Source of the DNA: CAZDEK01 sp964504625
GTDB taxonomy: Bacteria > Patescibacteriota > Saccharimonadia > CAILAD01 > GCA-016700035
Assembly (NCBI GenBank): GCA_964504625.1
Contig: CAZDEK010000010.1
Coordinates: 1-18,866, forward strand
Direction of reading: 5' to 3'
DNA: 18,866 nucleotides
The position numbers and the translations under genes were made by a program. This document shows, in pieces, positions 6,886 through 14,329 of the stretch. Position 1 is the stretch's first letter. Each line of letters opens with the position of its first letter. Under the pieces are notes generated by a model that was given only the letters and a program-made list of their open reading frames with translations, made no database searches and was not told the DNA's origin.

Positions 6886-7281
6886 TTAATTCCTCTTTGC
6901 CTTTCGAGGTCGGCAACCGTTATGTGGCACACCAGTGAGATCGCGCAAACCAGTCACCGAAACACCTGTGTTTTGCAACGCCCGAATCGCAGCTTCGCGC
7001 CCAGAACCAATACCTTGCACGAGCACTTCAACCTGCTTCAGGCCAAAGTCTTTAGCCTTTTCGAGAGCTTTTTCAGTCGCAATCTGAGCAGCATATGGGG
7101 TACTTTTGCGCGAACCCTTGAAGCCCGCTGAACCCGACGATGCCCAGGCAACTACATTACCGCCCTCATCGGTCACACTGATGATAGTATTATTAAACGT
7201 CGATTGAATGTGCACCTGACCCTTAGGCAGATTGCGTTTGACCTTACGGCGGCGAGTTTTCGATTTGGTAGATTGTGCCAT
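6886..7281 (-). CDS. rpsK: 30S ribosomal protein S11
   Basis: A 131-residue S11, part of the 30S platform next to the mRNA exit. It shows GQVHIQSTFNNTIISVTDEG, WASSGSAGFKGSRKSTPYAA, and the basic C-terminus HNGCRPRKAKRN. The N-terminus is rich in Lys and Arg. The start follows a GGAAG site. It stands between rpsM and rpsD as in the usual alpha operon. Confidence 0.98.
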   Translation of the reverse strand: MAQSTKSKTRRRKVKRNLPKGQVHIQSTFNNTIISVTDEGGNVVAWASSGSAGFKGSRKSTPYAAQIATEKALEKAKDFGLKQVEVLVQGIGSGREAAIRALQNTGVSVTGLRDLTGVPHNGCRPRKAKRN

Positions 7282-7308
7282 ACTGCTTCCTTAATTCCTT
7301 CGACCAGC

Positions 7309-7695
7309 TTACGTCTTCGACGCTGCCTTTTTACGACCTGACCCCATAGTCTGCTTTTTACCACGCTTGGTGCGAGCATTAGTTTTCGTGCGCTGACCAC
7401 GAACTGGCAAATTCGCCGAATGCCGCAGGCCCCGATAGGCTTTAATTTCCTTCAAGCGCTTAATATTTAAGGTCACTTTACGCATGAGATCAGCTTCAAC
7501 CTCATACTTGGCATCGATTTCATTGCGCAGGGCCGTTAATTCAGCTTCTGTCAAATCTTTAACCCGGGTATCAGGATTAATTTTTGTAGCCGTAAGAATA
7601 TCCTGGCTGGTCTTGAGACCAATACCAGTGATATAGGTTAAAGCAATTTCAACCCGCTTTTCATTCGGAATGTTGGTACCTGCAATACGTGCCAT
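7309..7695 (-). CDS. rpsM: 30S ribosomal protein S13
   Basis: A 128-residue S13, a head protein that forms bridges to the large subunit and contacts the P-site tRNA. MARIAGTNIPNEKRVEIALT at the start and YRGLRHSANLPVRGQRTKTN near the end are diagnostic. The C-terminal tail is strongly basic (KRGKKQTMGSGRKKAASKT). It begins three bases after rpmJ ends. Confidence 0.98.
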   Translation of the reverse strand: MARIAGTNIPNEKRVEIALTYITGIGLKTSQDILTATKINPDTRVKDLTEAELTALRNEIDAKYEVEADLMRKVTLNIKRLKEIKAYRGLRHSANLPVRGQRTKTNARTKRGKKQTMGSGRKKAASKT

Positions 7696-7698
7696 CAG

Positions 7699-7812
7699 TT
7701 AGCCCTGCCGCTGCTTATGCTTAGGGTTTTCACAAATAACTCGAACCACACCTTTGCGGCGGACAACTTTGCATTTAGCGCAGATTGGCTTGACTCCAGC
7801 GCGGACTTTCAT
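7699..7812 (-). CDS. rpmJ: 50S ribosomal protein L36 (zinc-binding form)
   Basis: A 37-residue protein, short enough to be missed by ORF callers. It begins MKVRAGVKPICAKCKVVRRK and ends CENPKHKQRQG. Cys11, Cys14, Cys27 and His32 make the zinc site of the canonical C+ form of L36, a late-assembly large-subunit protein. AAAGGAA lies before the start. It sits between infA and rpsM, its usual place. Confidence 0.97.
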   Translation of the reverse strand: MKVRAGVKPICAKCKVVRRKGVVRVICENPKHKQRQG

Positions 7813-7839
7813 AGTATTCCTTTATGGTTCCCCTAGCGG

Positions 7840-8061
7840 TTATCGATGCCGGTACGTAATGCGGCCCTTATTGAGATCATATGGGGTCATCTCAAGGGTG
7901 ACGCGGTCGCCCGGCAGGATCTTAATATAATGCATGCGCATTTTGCCAGAAACATGAGCTAGCACAATATGCCCGTTCTCGAGCTCCACCTTAAAGGTGA
8001 CATTTGGGAGCGCCTCTAGGACGGTTCCCTCAACTTCGATTACTTCCTTTGTACTTGTCAT
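7840..8061 (-). CDS. infA: Translation initiation factor IF-1
   Basis: A 73-residue single OB-fold protein with the normal IF-1 length. It shows VIEVEGTVLEALPN at the start, HVSGKMRMHYIKILPGDRV in the middle, and LNKGRITYRHR at the end. IF-1 occupies the 30S A site during initiation. No Shine-Dalgarno is visible, and the candidate promoter upstream would give only a leader of about 15 bases. It heads the infA-rpmJ-rpsM-rpsK-rpsD-rpoA-rplQ-rplM-rpsI run. The adk and map genes often found just upstream are absent. Confidence 0.97.
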   Translation of the reverse strand: MTSTKEVIEVEGTVLEALPNVTFKVELENGHIVLAHVSGKMRMHYIKILPGDRVTLEMTPYDLNKGRITYRHR

Positions 8062-8083
8062 AGTTTCAGCGCTACAGTTGAAT

Positions 8084-8112
8084 AGTTTACCTGATTTTTC
8101 CCTGTCTGTAAA
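8084..8112 (-). promoter_or_regulatory. Candidate promoter between secY and infA
   Basis: On the minus strand, TTTACA (8112-8107), 17 bp and TAAACT (8089-8084) fall in the 68-base gap between secY and infA, with no terminator after secY. The -10 lies in GGTAAACTA, which is repeated exactly at the rplC promoter. It would raise expression of infA through rpsI above read-through from rplC. Prediction from consensus. Confidence 0.55.
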
Positions 8113-8129
8113 GTCTTTTCATCTGGAAA

Positions 8130-9446
8130 CTAGTATTTTTCATACGTTGCCATGAGCACCCGACTATCAACCTGGCGTTTGGTCTCAATCGCAACGGCCA
8201 CAAGGATGAAAACTGAGGTCCCGCCGATCGCTACGGCTTGACTTGTATTGAGCCAGCGCTCGACTAATAGTGGCAGCACAGCAATCGCCCCTAAAGCAGT
8301 AGCCCCAGATAGATTCAAGCGACTAATAACCCCACGCAAATACTTAGCAGTTTCTCGACCGGGACGGATGCCGGGTATAAAACCACCCTGTTTCTGCAAA
8401 TTTTCCGCTATATCTTTTGGCTTAAAAATAATCGAGGTGTAGAAAAATGTGAAGACAAAGATGAGCACAAAATAAGCGATAGTGTATGTCCAACTCGTCG
8501 TGGCAAACCAATTCTTGACATTTGTAGCGAAGCTAGCCACCCATGGAGTCGATGCCTTCGAGAAGAACTGGCCCAAGAACTGCGGCACCGAGAGAAACGT
8601 AATCGCAAAGATCACAGGAATCACCCCAGCCGTTATGAGTCGTAGTGGTAAATGCGTATCAACACTGCCATATGTGCCAATCGCCGCGCTACGCCGCGCG
8701 TACGAGATAGGGATATTACGCTGGGCTTCATTGACGTAGACCACACCGATCGTGGTAGCTAAGAAAAGCCCGAGCAGACCAATGATTTTGATAATTTGCC
8801 CACTGTCCCCCTGCAACAGAGCAAACTCGGAGCTAAACACCGAAGGTAACGACGAGATAATACCTGCAGCAATAATCAGCGAAATACCATTGCCGAAGCC
8901 CTTTTCCGTGATGAGCTCACCCAGCCACATGAGGAACATACTTCCAGCCGTCAATGACAACACCAGCAGTGTCCACTGCCAGATACTCGGATTCCCGATC
9001 AGATCGCTACCGGTTGATTGCGTCGAGATCTGACGCACCAGTGCAACAACCGTAAAAGACTGGATAAATGCCATCGGTACAGTCAAGATGCGCATATATT
9101 GATTCAACTTCTTCTGTCCCCGCTCACCTTCCTTCGTCAGTGCCTCCCAGCTGGGGATTACCTGCTGGAGCAACTGAACAATGATCGAGGCTGTGATATA
9201 GGGGCCGATTCCCATTGCAATAATCGAGAAACGACCTAATGCCCCACCCGTGAAGAGGTTCGTAAAGCCAAGCACCGGGCTTGAGTTAAAGAACGAAACG
9301 AGAAAGCTCTGCAAACGTTGTACATTCGGCACCGGGGCCGGAACGTGTGTCAGCAGACTGTAAACGAGAAAAATACCCAAGACAACCAATGTGCGTGAGC
9401 GCAGGTCTCGGTTTCTCCAAAAGATTTTCAGCTTATCAGCTTTCAT
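8130..9446 (-). CDS. secY: Preprotein translocase subunit SecY
   Basis: A 438-residue, ten-helix membrane protein that forms the protein-conducting channel with SecE and SecG. Recognisable blocks are MGIGPYITASIIVQLLQQ (78-95), GERGQKKLNQY (108-118), GNGISLII (186-192) and RNIPISYARR (243-252). The cytosolic loop that docks SecA or the ribosome starts KPKDIAENLQKQGGFIPGIR at 342. A good GGAGGG lies just before the ATG. It follows rplO after 46 bases that contain a GC hairpin, and precedes infA. Length is normal. Confidence 0.99.
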   Translation of the reverse strand: MKADKLKIFWRNRDLRSRTLVVLGIFLVYSLLTHVPAPVPNVQRLQSFLVSFFNSSPVLGFTNLFTGGALGRFSIIAMGIGPYITASIIVQLLQQVIPSWEALTKEGERGQKKLNQYMRILTVPMAFIQSFTVVALVRQISTQSTGSDLIGNPSIWQWTLLVLSLTAGSMFLMWLGELITEKGFGNGISLIIAAGIISSLPSVFSSEFALLQGDSGQIIKIIGLLGLFLATTIGVVYVNEAQRNIPISYARRSAAIGTYGSVDTHLPLRLITAGVIPVIFAITFLSVPQFLGQFFSKASTPWVASFATNVKNWFATTSWTYTIAYFVLIFVFTFFYTSIIFKPKDIAENLQKQGGFIPGIRPGRETAKYLRGVISRLNLSGATALGAIAVLPLLVERWLNTSQAVAIGGTSVFILVAVAIETKRQVDSRVLMATYEKY

Positions 9447-9467
9447 ATCCCTCCAGTATAGCGTACA

Positions 9468-9487
9468 CGGCCGGGTCTCGCCGGCCG
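9468..9487 (-). promoter_or_regulatory. GC-rich hairpin between rplO and secY
   Basis: CGGCCGG and CCGGCCG form a perfect 7-bp stem around a 6-base loop on either strand. No T-run follows on the minus strand, so it is not a standard intrinsic terminator. It sits directly upstream of the secY ribosome-binding site. It could act as an attenuator, an RNA processing or stability element, or a translation spacer. Function is inference. Confidence 0.5.
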
Positions 9488-9492
9488 CTTGG

Positions 9493-9978
9493 CTACTTCG
9501 TTTCCTTCTTTGGTGCCTGAGGCTTACGTGCGCGGTCTGGAGTTGCTACCAGCTCGACACTACCACCAGCTTTTTCAACTGCTGCCCGTGCGCTAGCCGA
9601 AACAGCTTGGACTGCTACTTTGACAGCACTCTCGAGCTTACCGTCACCGAGCAACTTGATTGGTTCGTCAGCCTTCTTGATAAGGCCAGCCTTCATTAAT
9701 GCAGCCACATCAACGGTTTTAGCCGCAAGCGTATGCAGGTCTGAGACATTCACAATTTGGTATGTACGCTGAGAGCGACTCGTAAAACCACGCGCTTTGG
9801 GCAGGCGCATGGCGAGTTTCGTCTGCCCACCTTCAAAACCTGGCTTAATCTTTTTACCAGTTCGAGCCTTCTGACCCTTCGTACCTCGACCAGCTGTCTT
9901 GCCACCACCAGCCGAGATGCCGCGGCCGACTCGCTTGCGCGCGCGACCGGAAGTTACTGTGAGTTCATGGATCTTCAT
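9493..9978 (-). CDS. rplO: 50S ribosomal protein L15
   Basis: A 161-residue L15, a late-assembly protein deep in the large subunit. The N-terminal glycine-rich extension is diagnostic (RARKRVGRGISAGGGKTAGR and KPGFEGGQTKLAMRLPKARG). The C-terminal globular part is at about 75-145, and the end is Lys/Pro-rich (ARKPQAPKKETK). The start overlaps the rpsE stop by four bases, with no room for rpmD (L30), which usually stands between them. Confidence 0.97.
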   Translation of the reverse strand: MKIHELTVTSGRARKRVGRGISAGGGKTAGRGTKGQKARTGKKIKPGFEGGQTKLAMRLPKARGFTSRSQRTYQIVNVSDLHTLAAKTVDVAALMKAGLIKKADEPIKLLGDGKLESAVKVAVQAVSASARAAVEKAGGSVELVATPDRARKPQAPKKETK

Positions 9979-10514
9979 GCCTTCACCTCTTCCTTGGCGT
10001 GCTGTTTCGTCTCAACTGTAACTTCATCCTGTTGGAGGCTCGAAAGTGCCTGAATGGTCGCGTAGGCATTGTTAATTTTATTTGTGCTACCAAGTGATTT
10101 TGTGAATACGTCACGCACTCCAGCAACTTCAAGCACAGAGCGAACAGCTCCACCTGCAATGACGCCAGTTCCTTCTGGGGCTGGCTTCATAAACACCTTC
10201 GCACCACCAGCCTTAACCATAATCTCATGGTTAATTGTCGTGCCATTAAGCTGGACTTTGATCATCTTTTTGCGCGCTACCGAGGTGGCCTTCTGGATGG
10301 CTGAGGCCACGTCGCGACCCTTGCCAACACCCACGCCTACCTGGCCCGCAGCATCGCCTACAACAACAACGGCGCGGAAGCGGAAGCGACGACCGCCTTT
10401 TACCACACGAGCTACGCGATCAAGTGAAATCATGCGCTCAGTCAGATCTGATTCTGGACGCTCCGGACGAGCCTGACGTGACTGTCGCTGATTCTGGTTC
10501 TGATTATTCTGCAT
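9975..10514 (-). CDS. rpsE: 30S ribosomal protein S5
   Basis: A 179-residue S5, located at the mRNA entry site and important for decoding accuracy. LDRVARVVKGGRRFRFRAVV and VGVGVGKGRDVASAIQKA are the double-stranded RNA-binding domain. PAPEGTGVIAGGAVRSVLEV follows, as in the family. The N-terminus has a low-complexity Asn/Gln/Arg stretch (MQNNQNQNQRQSRQ) before the core. The end (KQHAKEEVKA) is charged. It is two bases from rplR and overlaps rplO. Confidence 0.98.
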   Translation of the reverse strand: MQNNQNQNQRQSRQARPERPESDLTERMISLDRVARVVKGGRRFRFRAVVVVGDAAGQVGVGVGKGRDVASAIQKATSVARKKMIKVQLNGTTINHEIMVKAGGAKVFMKPAPEGTGVIAGGAVRSVLEVAGVRDVFTKSLGSTNKINNAYATIQALSSLQQDEVTVETKQHAKEEVKA

Positions 10515-10516
10515 GA

Positions 10517-10882
10517 TTATACCTGCAATCCTTTCTCACGAGCCGCGTCAGCTAGAGCAGCAACCCGACCATGGTAGCGCTTGGCGCCTCGGTCAAAGAT
10601 CACTGACTCAATCTTAGCTTTCTGCGCTGCTGCCGCAATCTCGGCGCCTACCCAGGTGGCTTTTTCAGTCATAGTTTTACCCTTCAGACTTGCTTGCTTC
10701 AAGCTCGAAACTGCACAAAGCGTACGGCCGGCATCATCATCAATCAACTGCGCCGAAACTTGCCGAAGCGATACATGTACGCTCAAACGCGGGCGAATAG
10801 CAGTCCCATGTAAACGAGTGCGAGTACGGTGAGCACGTCGCTGAGCGTTCGCCTGCTTCTGGATCAATTCATTCATACTCAT
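10517..10882 (-). CDS. rplR: 50S ribosomal protein L18
   Basis: A 121-residue L18, which binds 5S rRNA with L5. RRAHRTRTRLHGTAIRPRLS near the start and FDRGAKRYHGRVAALADAAR near the end are typical. Two in-frame ATGs six bases apart are possible starts (10882 and 10876). The first is chosen because AGGGAG lies eight bases upstream. It lies three bases after rplF. Confidence 0.96.
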   Translation of the reverse strand: MSMNELIQKQANAQRRAHRTRTRLHGTAIRPRLSVHVSLRQVSAQLIDDDAGRTLCAVSSLKQASLKGKTMTEKATWVGAEIAAAAQKAKIESVIFDRGAKRYHGRVAALADAAREKGLQV

Positions 10883-10885
10883 GAC

Positions 10886-11428
10886 TTAGGCTCCCTTACC
10901 TGCAGCTTTACCGGCCTTGCGACGGATACGCTCATCAGCATACTTAATACCTTTGCCCTTGTAGGGTTCTGGCTTGCGCAGTTCACGAATCTGTGCCGCA
11001 GTTTGACCAACAGCCTGTTTATCAGTACCTGATACTGTGATCACATTACCTTCGACTGAGAGTTGGATTCCGGCCGGTGGCACAAAATCAATCTTATGTG
11101 AATAGCCGAGGGAGAACGTAAGGCCTTCGCCTTTTTTCTCGACGCGGAAACCCACACCATTCATCTCGAGCTTCTTTTCAAAGCCGTGCGTCACACCCTG
11201 TACGGCGTTTGCTAGGAGAGTGCGTGTCAACCCATACCGAGAATTTGTATCTCGATCCTCTTTCTTTGGCGTCACTTTCAGCACCCCATCCTCTTGCATG
11301 AGTTCGAAGTTTTCACCAATCTCAACAGTTAGCTCACCCTTTGGACCAGCAACGGTGACGGTCTGGCCAGACTGGTTGATGCTAGCGCCATCAGGCAGTG
11401 CGATCGGATAACGTCCAATACGACTCAT
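10886..11428 (-). CDS. rplF: 50S ribosomal protein L6
   Basis: A 180-residue L6 of normal length, located near the factor-binding region of the large subunit. MSRIGRYPIALPDGASI is the usual N-terminus, and KPEPYKGKGIKYADERIRRK is the usual C-terminal block. The two internal repeats of the fold span about 1-80 and 85-170. It sits between rpsH and rplR in spc-operon order. Confidence 0.98.
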   Translation of the reverse strand: MSRIGRYPIALPDGASINQSGQTVTVAGPKGELTVEIGENFELMQEDGVLKVTPKKEDRDTNSRYGLTRTLLANAVQGVTHGFEKKLEMNGVGFRVEKKGEGLTFSLGYSHKIDFVPPAGIQLSVEGNVITVSGTDKQAVGQTAAQIRELRKPEPYKGKGIKYADERIRRKAGKAAGKGA

Positions 11429-11437
11429 AACTCTCTC

Positions 11438-11833
11438 CTACCAGACCTTACAAATTAATTCACCGCCGAGGCCTTTAGCGCGGGCTTCGTACCCTGTCAT
11501 GATGCCGGCCGAGGTCGACACAATGACGATACCACGCCCACCAAGGACACGGGGGATTTCGTCGCGCTTAGCATACATCCGACGACCTGGTTTTGACACC
11601 CGGATGAGTGAGGTGATCTGCTTCTTGGTTTTCTGCTGGTCGATATCCAACACCAGCTGGCGAAATCCGCCGTTATCATCGACAGTCGCCGCTACAATGT
11701 AGCCATTGCGCACAAGAATGTCAGCAATACGCTGCTTCATCTTCGAGTACGGCAAGCGTACCTCTGTCTTACCGACAGCGGCAGCATTGCGAATGCGAGT
11801 CAACATATCTGCGATGGGATCAGTTGTTATCAT
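11438..11833 (-). CDS. rpsH: 30S ribosomal protein S8
   Basis: A 131-residue S8, an early binder of the 16S central domain. It starts TTDPIADMLTRIRNAAAVGK and ends GGELICKVW, with RRMYAKRDEIPRVLGGRGIV and STSAGIMTGYEAR in between. In E. coli S8 represses the spc operon by binding mRNA near rplE. I did not try to verify such a site here. It precedes rplF by nine bases. Confidence 0.98.
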   Translation of the reverse strand: MITTDPIADMLTRIRNAAAVGKTEVRLPYSKMKQRIADILVRNGYIVAATVDDNGGFRQLVLDIDQQKTKKQITSLIRVSKPGRRMYAKRDEIPRVLGGRGIVIVSTSAGIMTGYEARAKGLGGELICKVW

Positions 11834-11853
11834 ATCTTTATCCTATTTCTTTC

Positions 11854-12123
11854 CTACCAGCTAGCTTTCCTTACCCCTGGGATTTGACCCTTCGAGGCTT
11901 GTTCGCGGAAGGTAATGCGCGAGAGACCATAGCGACGGATGAATCCGCGACTGCGACCGGTCATCTCACAGCGATTTCGCTGGCGAATCGGGTTAGAGTT
12001 GCGAGGCAACTTAGCCAAACCTTCATAATCACCAGCGGCTTTCATTTCAGCGCGCTGAGCAGCATACTTGTCAGCCAGTTTGGCGCGCTTCAGCTCTCGC
12101 TGCACTAATGCTTTTCGTGCCAT
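11854..12123 (-). CDS. rpsN: 30S ribosomal protein S14 (long, zinc-free type)
   Basis: An 89-residue S14 of the 30S head. It is the longer type: the CxxC pairs of the short zinc-binding form are replaced, with only one Cys in NRCEMTGRSRGFIRRYGLSR. The C-terminus (GQIPGVRKASW) is standard. Its ATG shares a base with the TAA of rplE (TAATG). Confidence 0.97.
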   Translation of the reverse strand: MARKALVQRELKRAKLADKYAAQRAEMKAAGDYEGLAKLPRNSNPIRQRNRCEMTGRSRGFIRRYGLSRITFREQASKGQIPGVRKASW

Positions 12124-12674
12124 TATTTGGCCTCCTTTCGTTCGAGCGGCATACCAAGGGCACGCATGAGGGCTTCGCCCTCTTCTTTGGTATGTGCCGT
12201 TGTGACGAGCGTGATCTGTACACCGTGAGTCGCATTGGCATCCTCATAACTAATCTCCGGAAAGAGCGTCTGCTCAGAGAGACCAATCGAGTAGTTGCCG
12301 TGTGGGTCTAAAGCCTTTGACGACAGACCGCGGAAGTCGCGGATGCGTGGCAAAACAATCGCTATCAGACGATCGAGGAAGTCATACATACGCTCACCAC
12401 GGAGAGTGACTTTCGCACCAATGGCATTACCTTCACGCAGCTTGAAACCAGCAATCGACTTTCGTGCCTTAGTAACAACTGGCTGCTGGCCGGTTATCTT
12501 GGTAAGCGTCGCCACCGCATTGTCGAGATACTTCTGGTCGACGACTGCTCGACCGACACCAACCGAAACCACAATCTTGGTAAGTTTTGGCACGCGGTGT
12601 GGGTTAGTCGTCGACAAATCCTTTTCGAGAGCTGGGATGAGCTCAGTCCGATAACGCTCTTGCAAACGGTTCAT
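12123..12674 (-). CDS. rplE: 50S ribosomal protein L5
   Basis: A 183-residue L5, which binds 5S rRNA and contacts the P-site tRNA. Blocks include VPKLTKIVVSVGVGRAV, ITGQQPVVTKARKSIAGFKL, GAKVTLRGERMYDFLDRL and DFRGLSSKALDPHGNYSIGL. The C-terminus ends in the usual EGEALMRALGMPL. It overlaps rplX by four bases and rpsN by one. Confidence 0.98.
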   Translation of the reverse strand: MNRLQERYRTELIPALEKDLSTTNPHRVPKLTKIVVSVGVGRAVVDQKYLDNAVATLTKITGQQPVVTKARKSIAGFKLREGNAIGAKVTLRGERMYDFLDRLIAIVLPRIRDFRGLSSKALDPHGNYSIGLSEQTLFPEISYEDANATHGVQITLVTTAHTKEEGEALMRALGMPLERKEAK

Positions 12675-13051
12675 GCCTTTGCCTCCTGCTTCTTCTGTGG
12701 CTTCGTCGCTTTTGCTGTCTTCTCAGCTTTAAGTTTTTTAGCCTTATTGCTGAACTTAGCAACAGTAAAGACTCGTTCTTTCGAGCCATCGGCGGCACGT
12801 TTATAGCTCACACGAGCTGGCTTACCGGTTTTCGGATCGAGCACTTGTACCTTAGAGGCATCAAGTGGCTTAGTCAGCTCGACGATACCACCGCGTGGAT
12901 TCTGGGTGGTTGGTTTCTGGTGACGCTTGACTACATTCACGCCCTCAACAACGACCTGATTGGCCTTCGGCAGAATCGCCAAGACTTCGCCAGTCTTACC
13001 TTTATCACGCCCAGCCGTTACCAATACCTTGTCTTTCAATCGGAGTTTCAT
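12671..13051 (-). CDS. rplX: 50S ribosomal protein L24 with lysine-rich tail
   Basis: A 126-residue L24, an assembly initiator near the tunnel exit. The KOW motif is near the N-terminus (KVLVTAGRDKGKTGEVLAIL). NVVKRHQKPTTQNPRGGIVE is diagnostic. The protein is longer than the usual 100-110, because residues about 102-126 are a Lys/Ala-rich tail. It shares one base with the rplN stop (TAATG) and overlaps rplE. Confidence 0.97.
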   Translation of the reverse strand: MKLRLKDKVLVTAGRDKGKTGEVLAILPKANQVVVEGVNVVKRHQKPTTQNPRGGIVELTKPLDASKVQVLDPKTGKPARVSYKRAADGSKERVFTVAKFSNKAKKLKAEKTAKATKPQKKQEAKA

Positions 13052-13419
13052 TAGAGCACCTCCGGTGCGAGTGACACGATCTTCATGTAGCCTTTATCAC
13101 GCAGCTCACGGGCCACCGGACCGAAGATACGGGTACCACGAGGCTGCTTCTGCTTATCGATGATGACTGCAGCGTTTTCATCAAAGCGAATCGCGCCACC
13201 GTCAGCCCGACGCGTGATGTTGGCCGTGCGGACGACCACTGCCTGCACAACTTCTTTCTTCTTGACGGTACCGTTTGGTGTCGCCTGCTTGACGGACGCA
13301 ACGATAATGTCACCCACGGCTGCATAGCGACGGCGTGAGCCACCGAGCACCTTGATACACATAATGCGCTTGGCACCCGTGTTATCAGCGATCTTGAGCA
13401 TGGTTTGTGGCTGAATCAT
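13051..13419 (-). CDS. rplN: 50S ribosomal protein L14
   Basis: A 122-residue L14 of exact family length, at the subunit interface. MIQPQTMLKIADNTGAKRIM and PRGTRIFGPVARELRDKGYM followed by KIVSLAPEVL are diagnostic. It overlaps rpsQ by four bases (ATGA) and rplX by one. Confidence 0.99.
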   Translation of the reverse strand: MIQPQTMLKIADNTGAKRIMCIKVLGGSRRRYAAVGDIIVASVKQATPNGTVKKKEVVQAVVVRTANITRRADGGAIRFDENAAVIIDKQKQPRGTRIFGPVARELRDKGYMKIVSLAPEVL

Positions 13420-13700
13420 GCTTTTGCCTCTTTCTTTGTCTTGCCAGCTTTCTTGGCGGTTGCTTTTGGCTCCAAAGTCTTGGTGACAACAAAGCGCTTA
13501 TCCCGACTCAACGGTCGCGATTCAGTAATCTCGACCATAGTACCAACCTCGAGGGTATTGGTTTCGTCATGCGCTTTAAAGCGAGTAGTTGTCTTGTACT
13601 GCTTCTTATAGATCGGATGAGTCTTTGAGCCTTCGACGGCTACGACTACTGTCTTATCCATCTTGTTTGATACGACTTTTCCAGTCATTACTTTAGCCAT
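13416..13700 (-). CDS. rpsQ: 30S ribosomal protein S17
   Basis: A 94-residue S17, an OB-fold protein binding the 5' domain of 16S rRNA. VMTGKVVSNKMDKTVVVAVE at 4-23 and the PLSRDKRF block at 63-70 are typical. The start is the ATG at 13700 (MAKVMTGKVV), with GGAG seven bases upstream. The in-frame ATG at 13727 would add nine unconserved residues and is rejected. Residues 77-94 are a Lys/Ala-rich tail beyond the usual core. The gene begins inside the last eight bases of rpmC. Confidence 0.97.
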   Translation of the reverse strand: MAKVMTGKVVSNKMDKTVVVAVEGSKTHPIYKKQYKTTTRFKAHDETNTLEVGTMVEITESRPLSRDKRFVVTKTLEPKATAKKAGKTKKEAKA

Positions 13701-13905
13701 TGTGCTTCTCCAGTTCTGCCAATTCACGCTCTGACAGGATGGTTAGAGCTCGAGCGATATCGGTCTTGAGGTTGCGAATCTCGCGGACATGCTTGACCTC
13801 TTTAGTCTTGAGCTCGACATGAGCTGCAGCCACACGAGCTTGGTTATCTTTCACCAGCTGAGCCAGCTCAGCATCGGTTTTGGCGCGCAAATCACGAATC
13901 TTCAT
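13693..13905 (-). CDS. rpmC: 50S ribosomal protein L29
   Basis: A 70-residue, two-helix protein at the tunnel exit. MKIRDLRAKTDAELAQLVKD and the later VREIRNLKTDIARALTILSE match the L29 family. Length is normal. It sits two bases after rplP and overlaps rpsQ, the standard order. Confidence 0.96.
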   Translation of the reverse strand: MKIRDLRAKTDAELAQLVKDNQARVAAAHVELKTKEVKHVREIRNLKTDIARALTILSERELAELEKHNG

Positions 13906-13907
13906 GA

Positions 13908-14327
13908 TTATTCTCCTACTCCTTCACGCACTACGAAGCGGGTCTTGACAGGCAGCTTGCGGCCGGCCAGGCGCATCGCCTCTTTGGCCACGTCTTCGGC
14001 CACACCGTCAAGTTCGAAGACGATCTTTCCAGCTTGGATTTTCGCGACGTAGTGATCAACTGCACCCTTACCTGAACCCATGCGGACTTCATTTGGCTTC
14101 GCAGTCACTGGAGTATGTGGAAAGACGCGAATCCAGACCTTACCACCACGCTTAATGTAGCGGGTCATAGCACGACGAGCGGCTTCGATCTGACGCGACG
14201 TCAGACGTTCGTTCTCGAGCGCCTTGAGGCCATACCGGCCAAAGGACACTTCTGTGCCACGAGTAGCAGCCCCATCGTTCTTACCCTTAAAGGCCTTTCG
14301 ATACTTAGTCTTCCGTGGGAGTAACAT
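13908..14327 (-). CDS. rplP: 50S ribosomal protein L16
   Basis: A 139-residue L16, which helps position the A-site tRNA. MLLPRKTKYRKAFKGKN, VSFGRYGLKALENERLTSRQ, KVWIRVFPHTPVTAKPNEVR and MGSGKGAVDHYVAKIQAGKI are family blocks. Length is normal and the position between rpsC and rpmC is standard. Confidence 0.99.
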   Translation of the reverse strand: MLLPRKTKYRKAFKGKNDGAATRGTEVSFGRYGLKALENERLTSRQIEAARRAMTRYIKRGGKVWIRVFPHTPVTAKPNEVRMGSGKGAVDHYVAKIQAGKIVFELDGVAEDVAKEAMRLAGRKLPVKTRFVVREGVGE

Positions 14328-14329
14328 GA

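Noticed and set aside
6884..6916. Upstream ATG for rpsD inside rpsK
   Set aside because: The family N-terminus starts at MARNLTP (6883) with a good ribosome-binding site. The extra 11 residues are unconserved.
9970..9982. A hidden or frame-shifted rpmD (L30) around the rpsE/rplO junction
   Set aside because: The genes overlap by four bases, and no L30-like sequence of about 60 residues fits in the neighbouring gaps.
13701..13727. Upstream ATG for rpsQ inside rpmC
   Set aside because: The added residues do not match S17, while the ATG at 13700 has GGAG at proper spacing.
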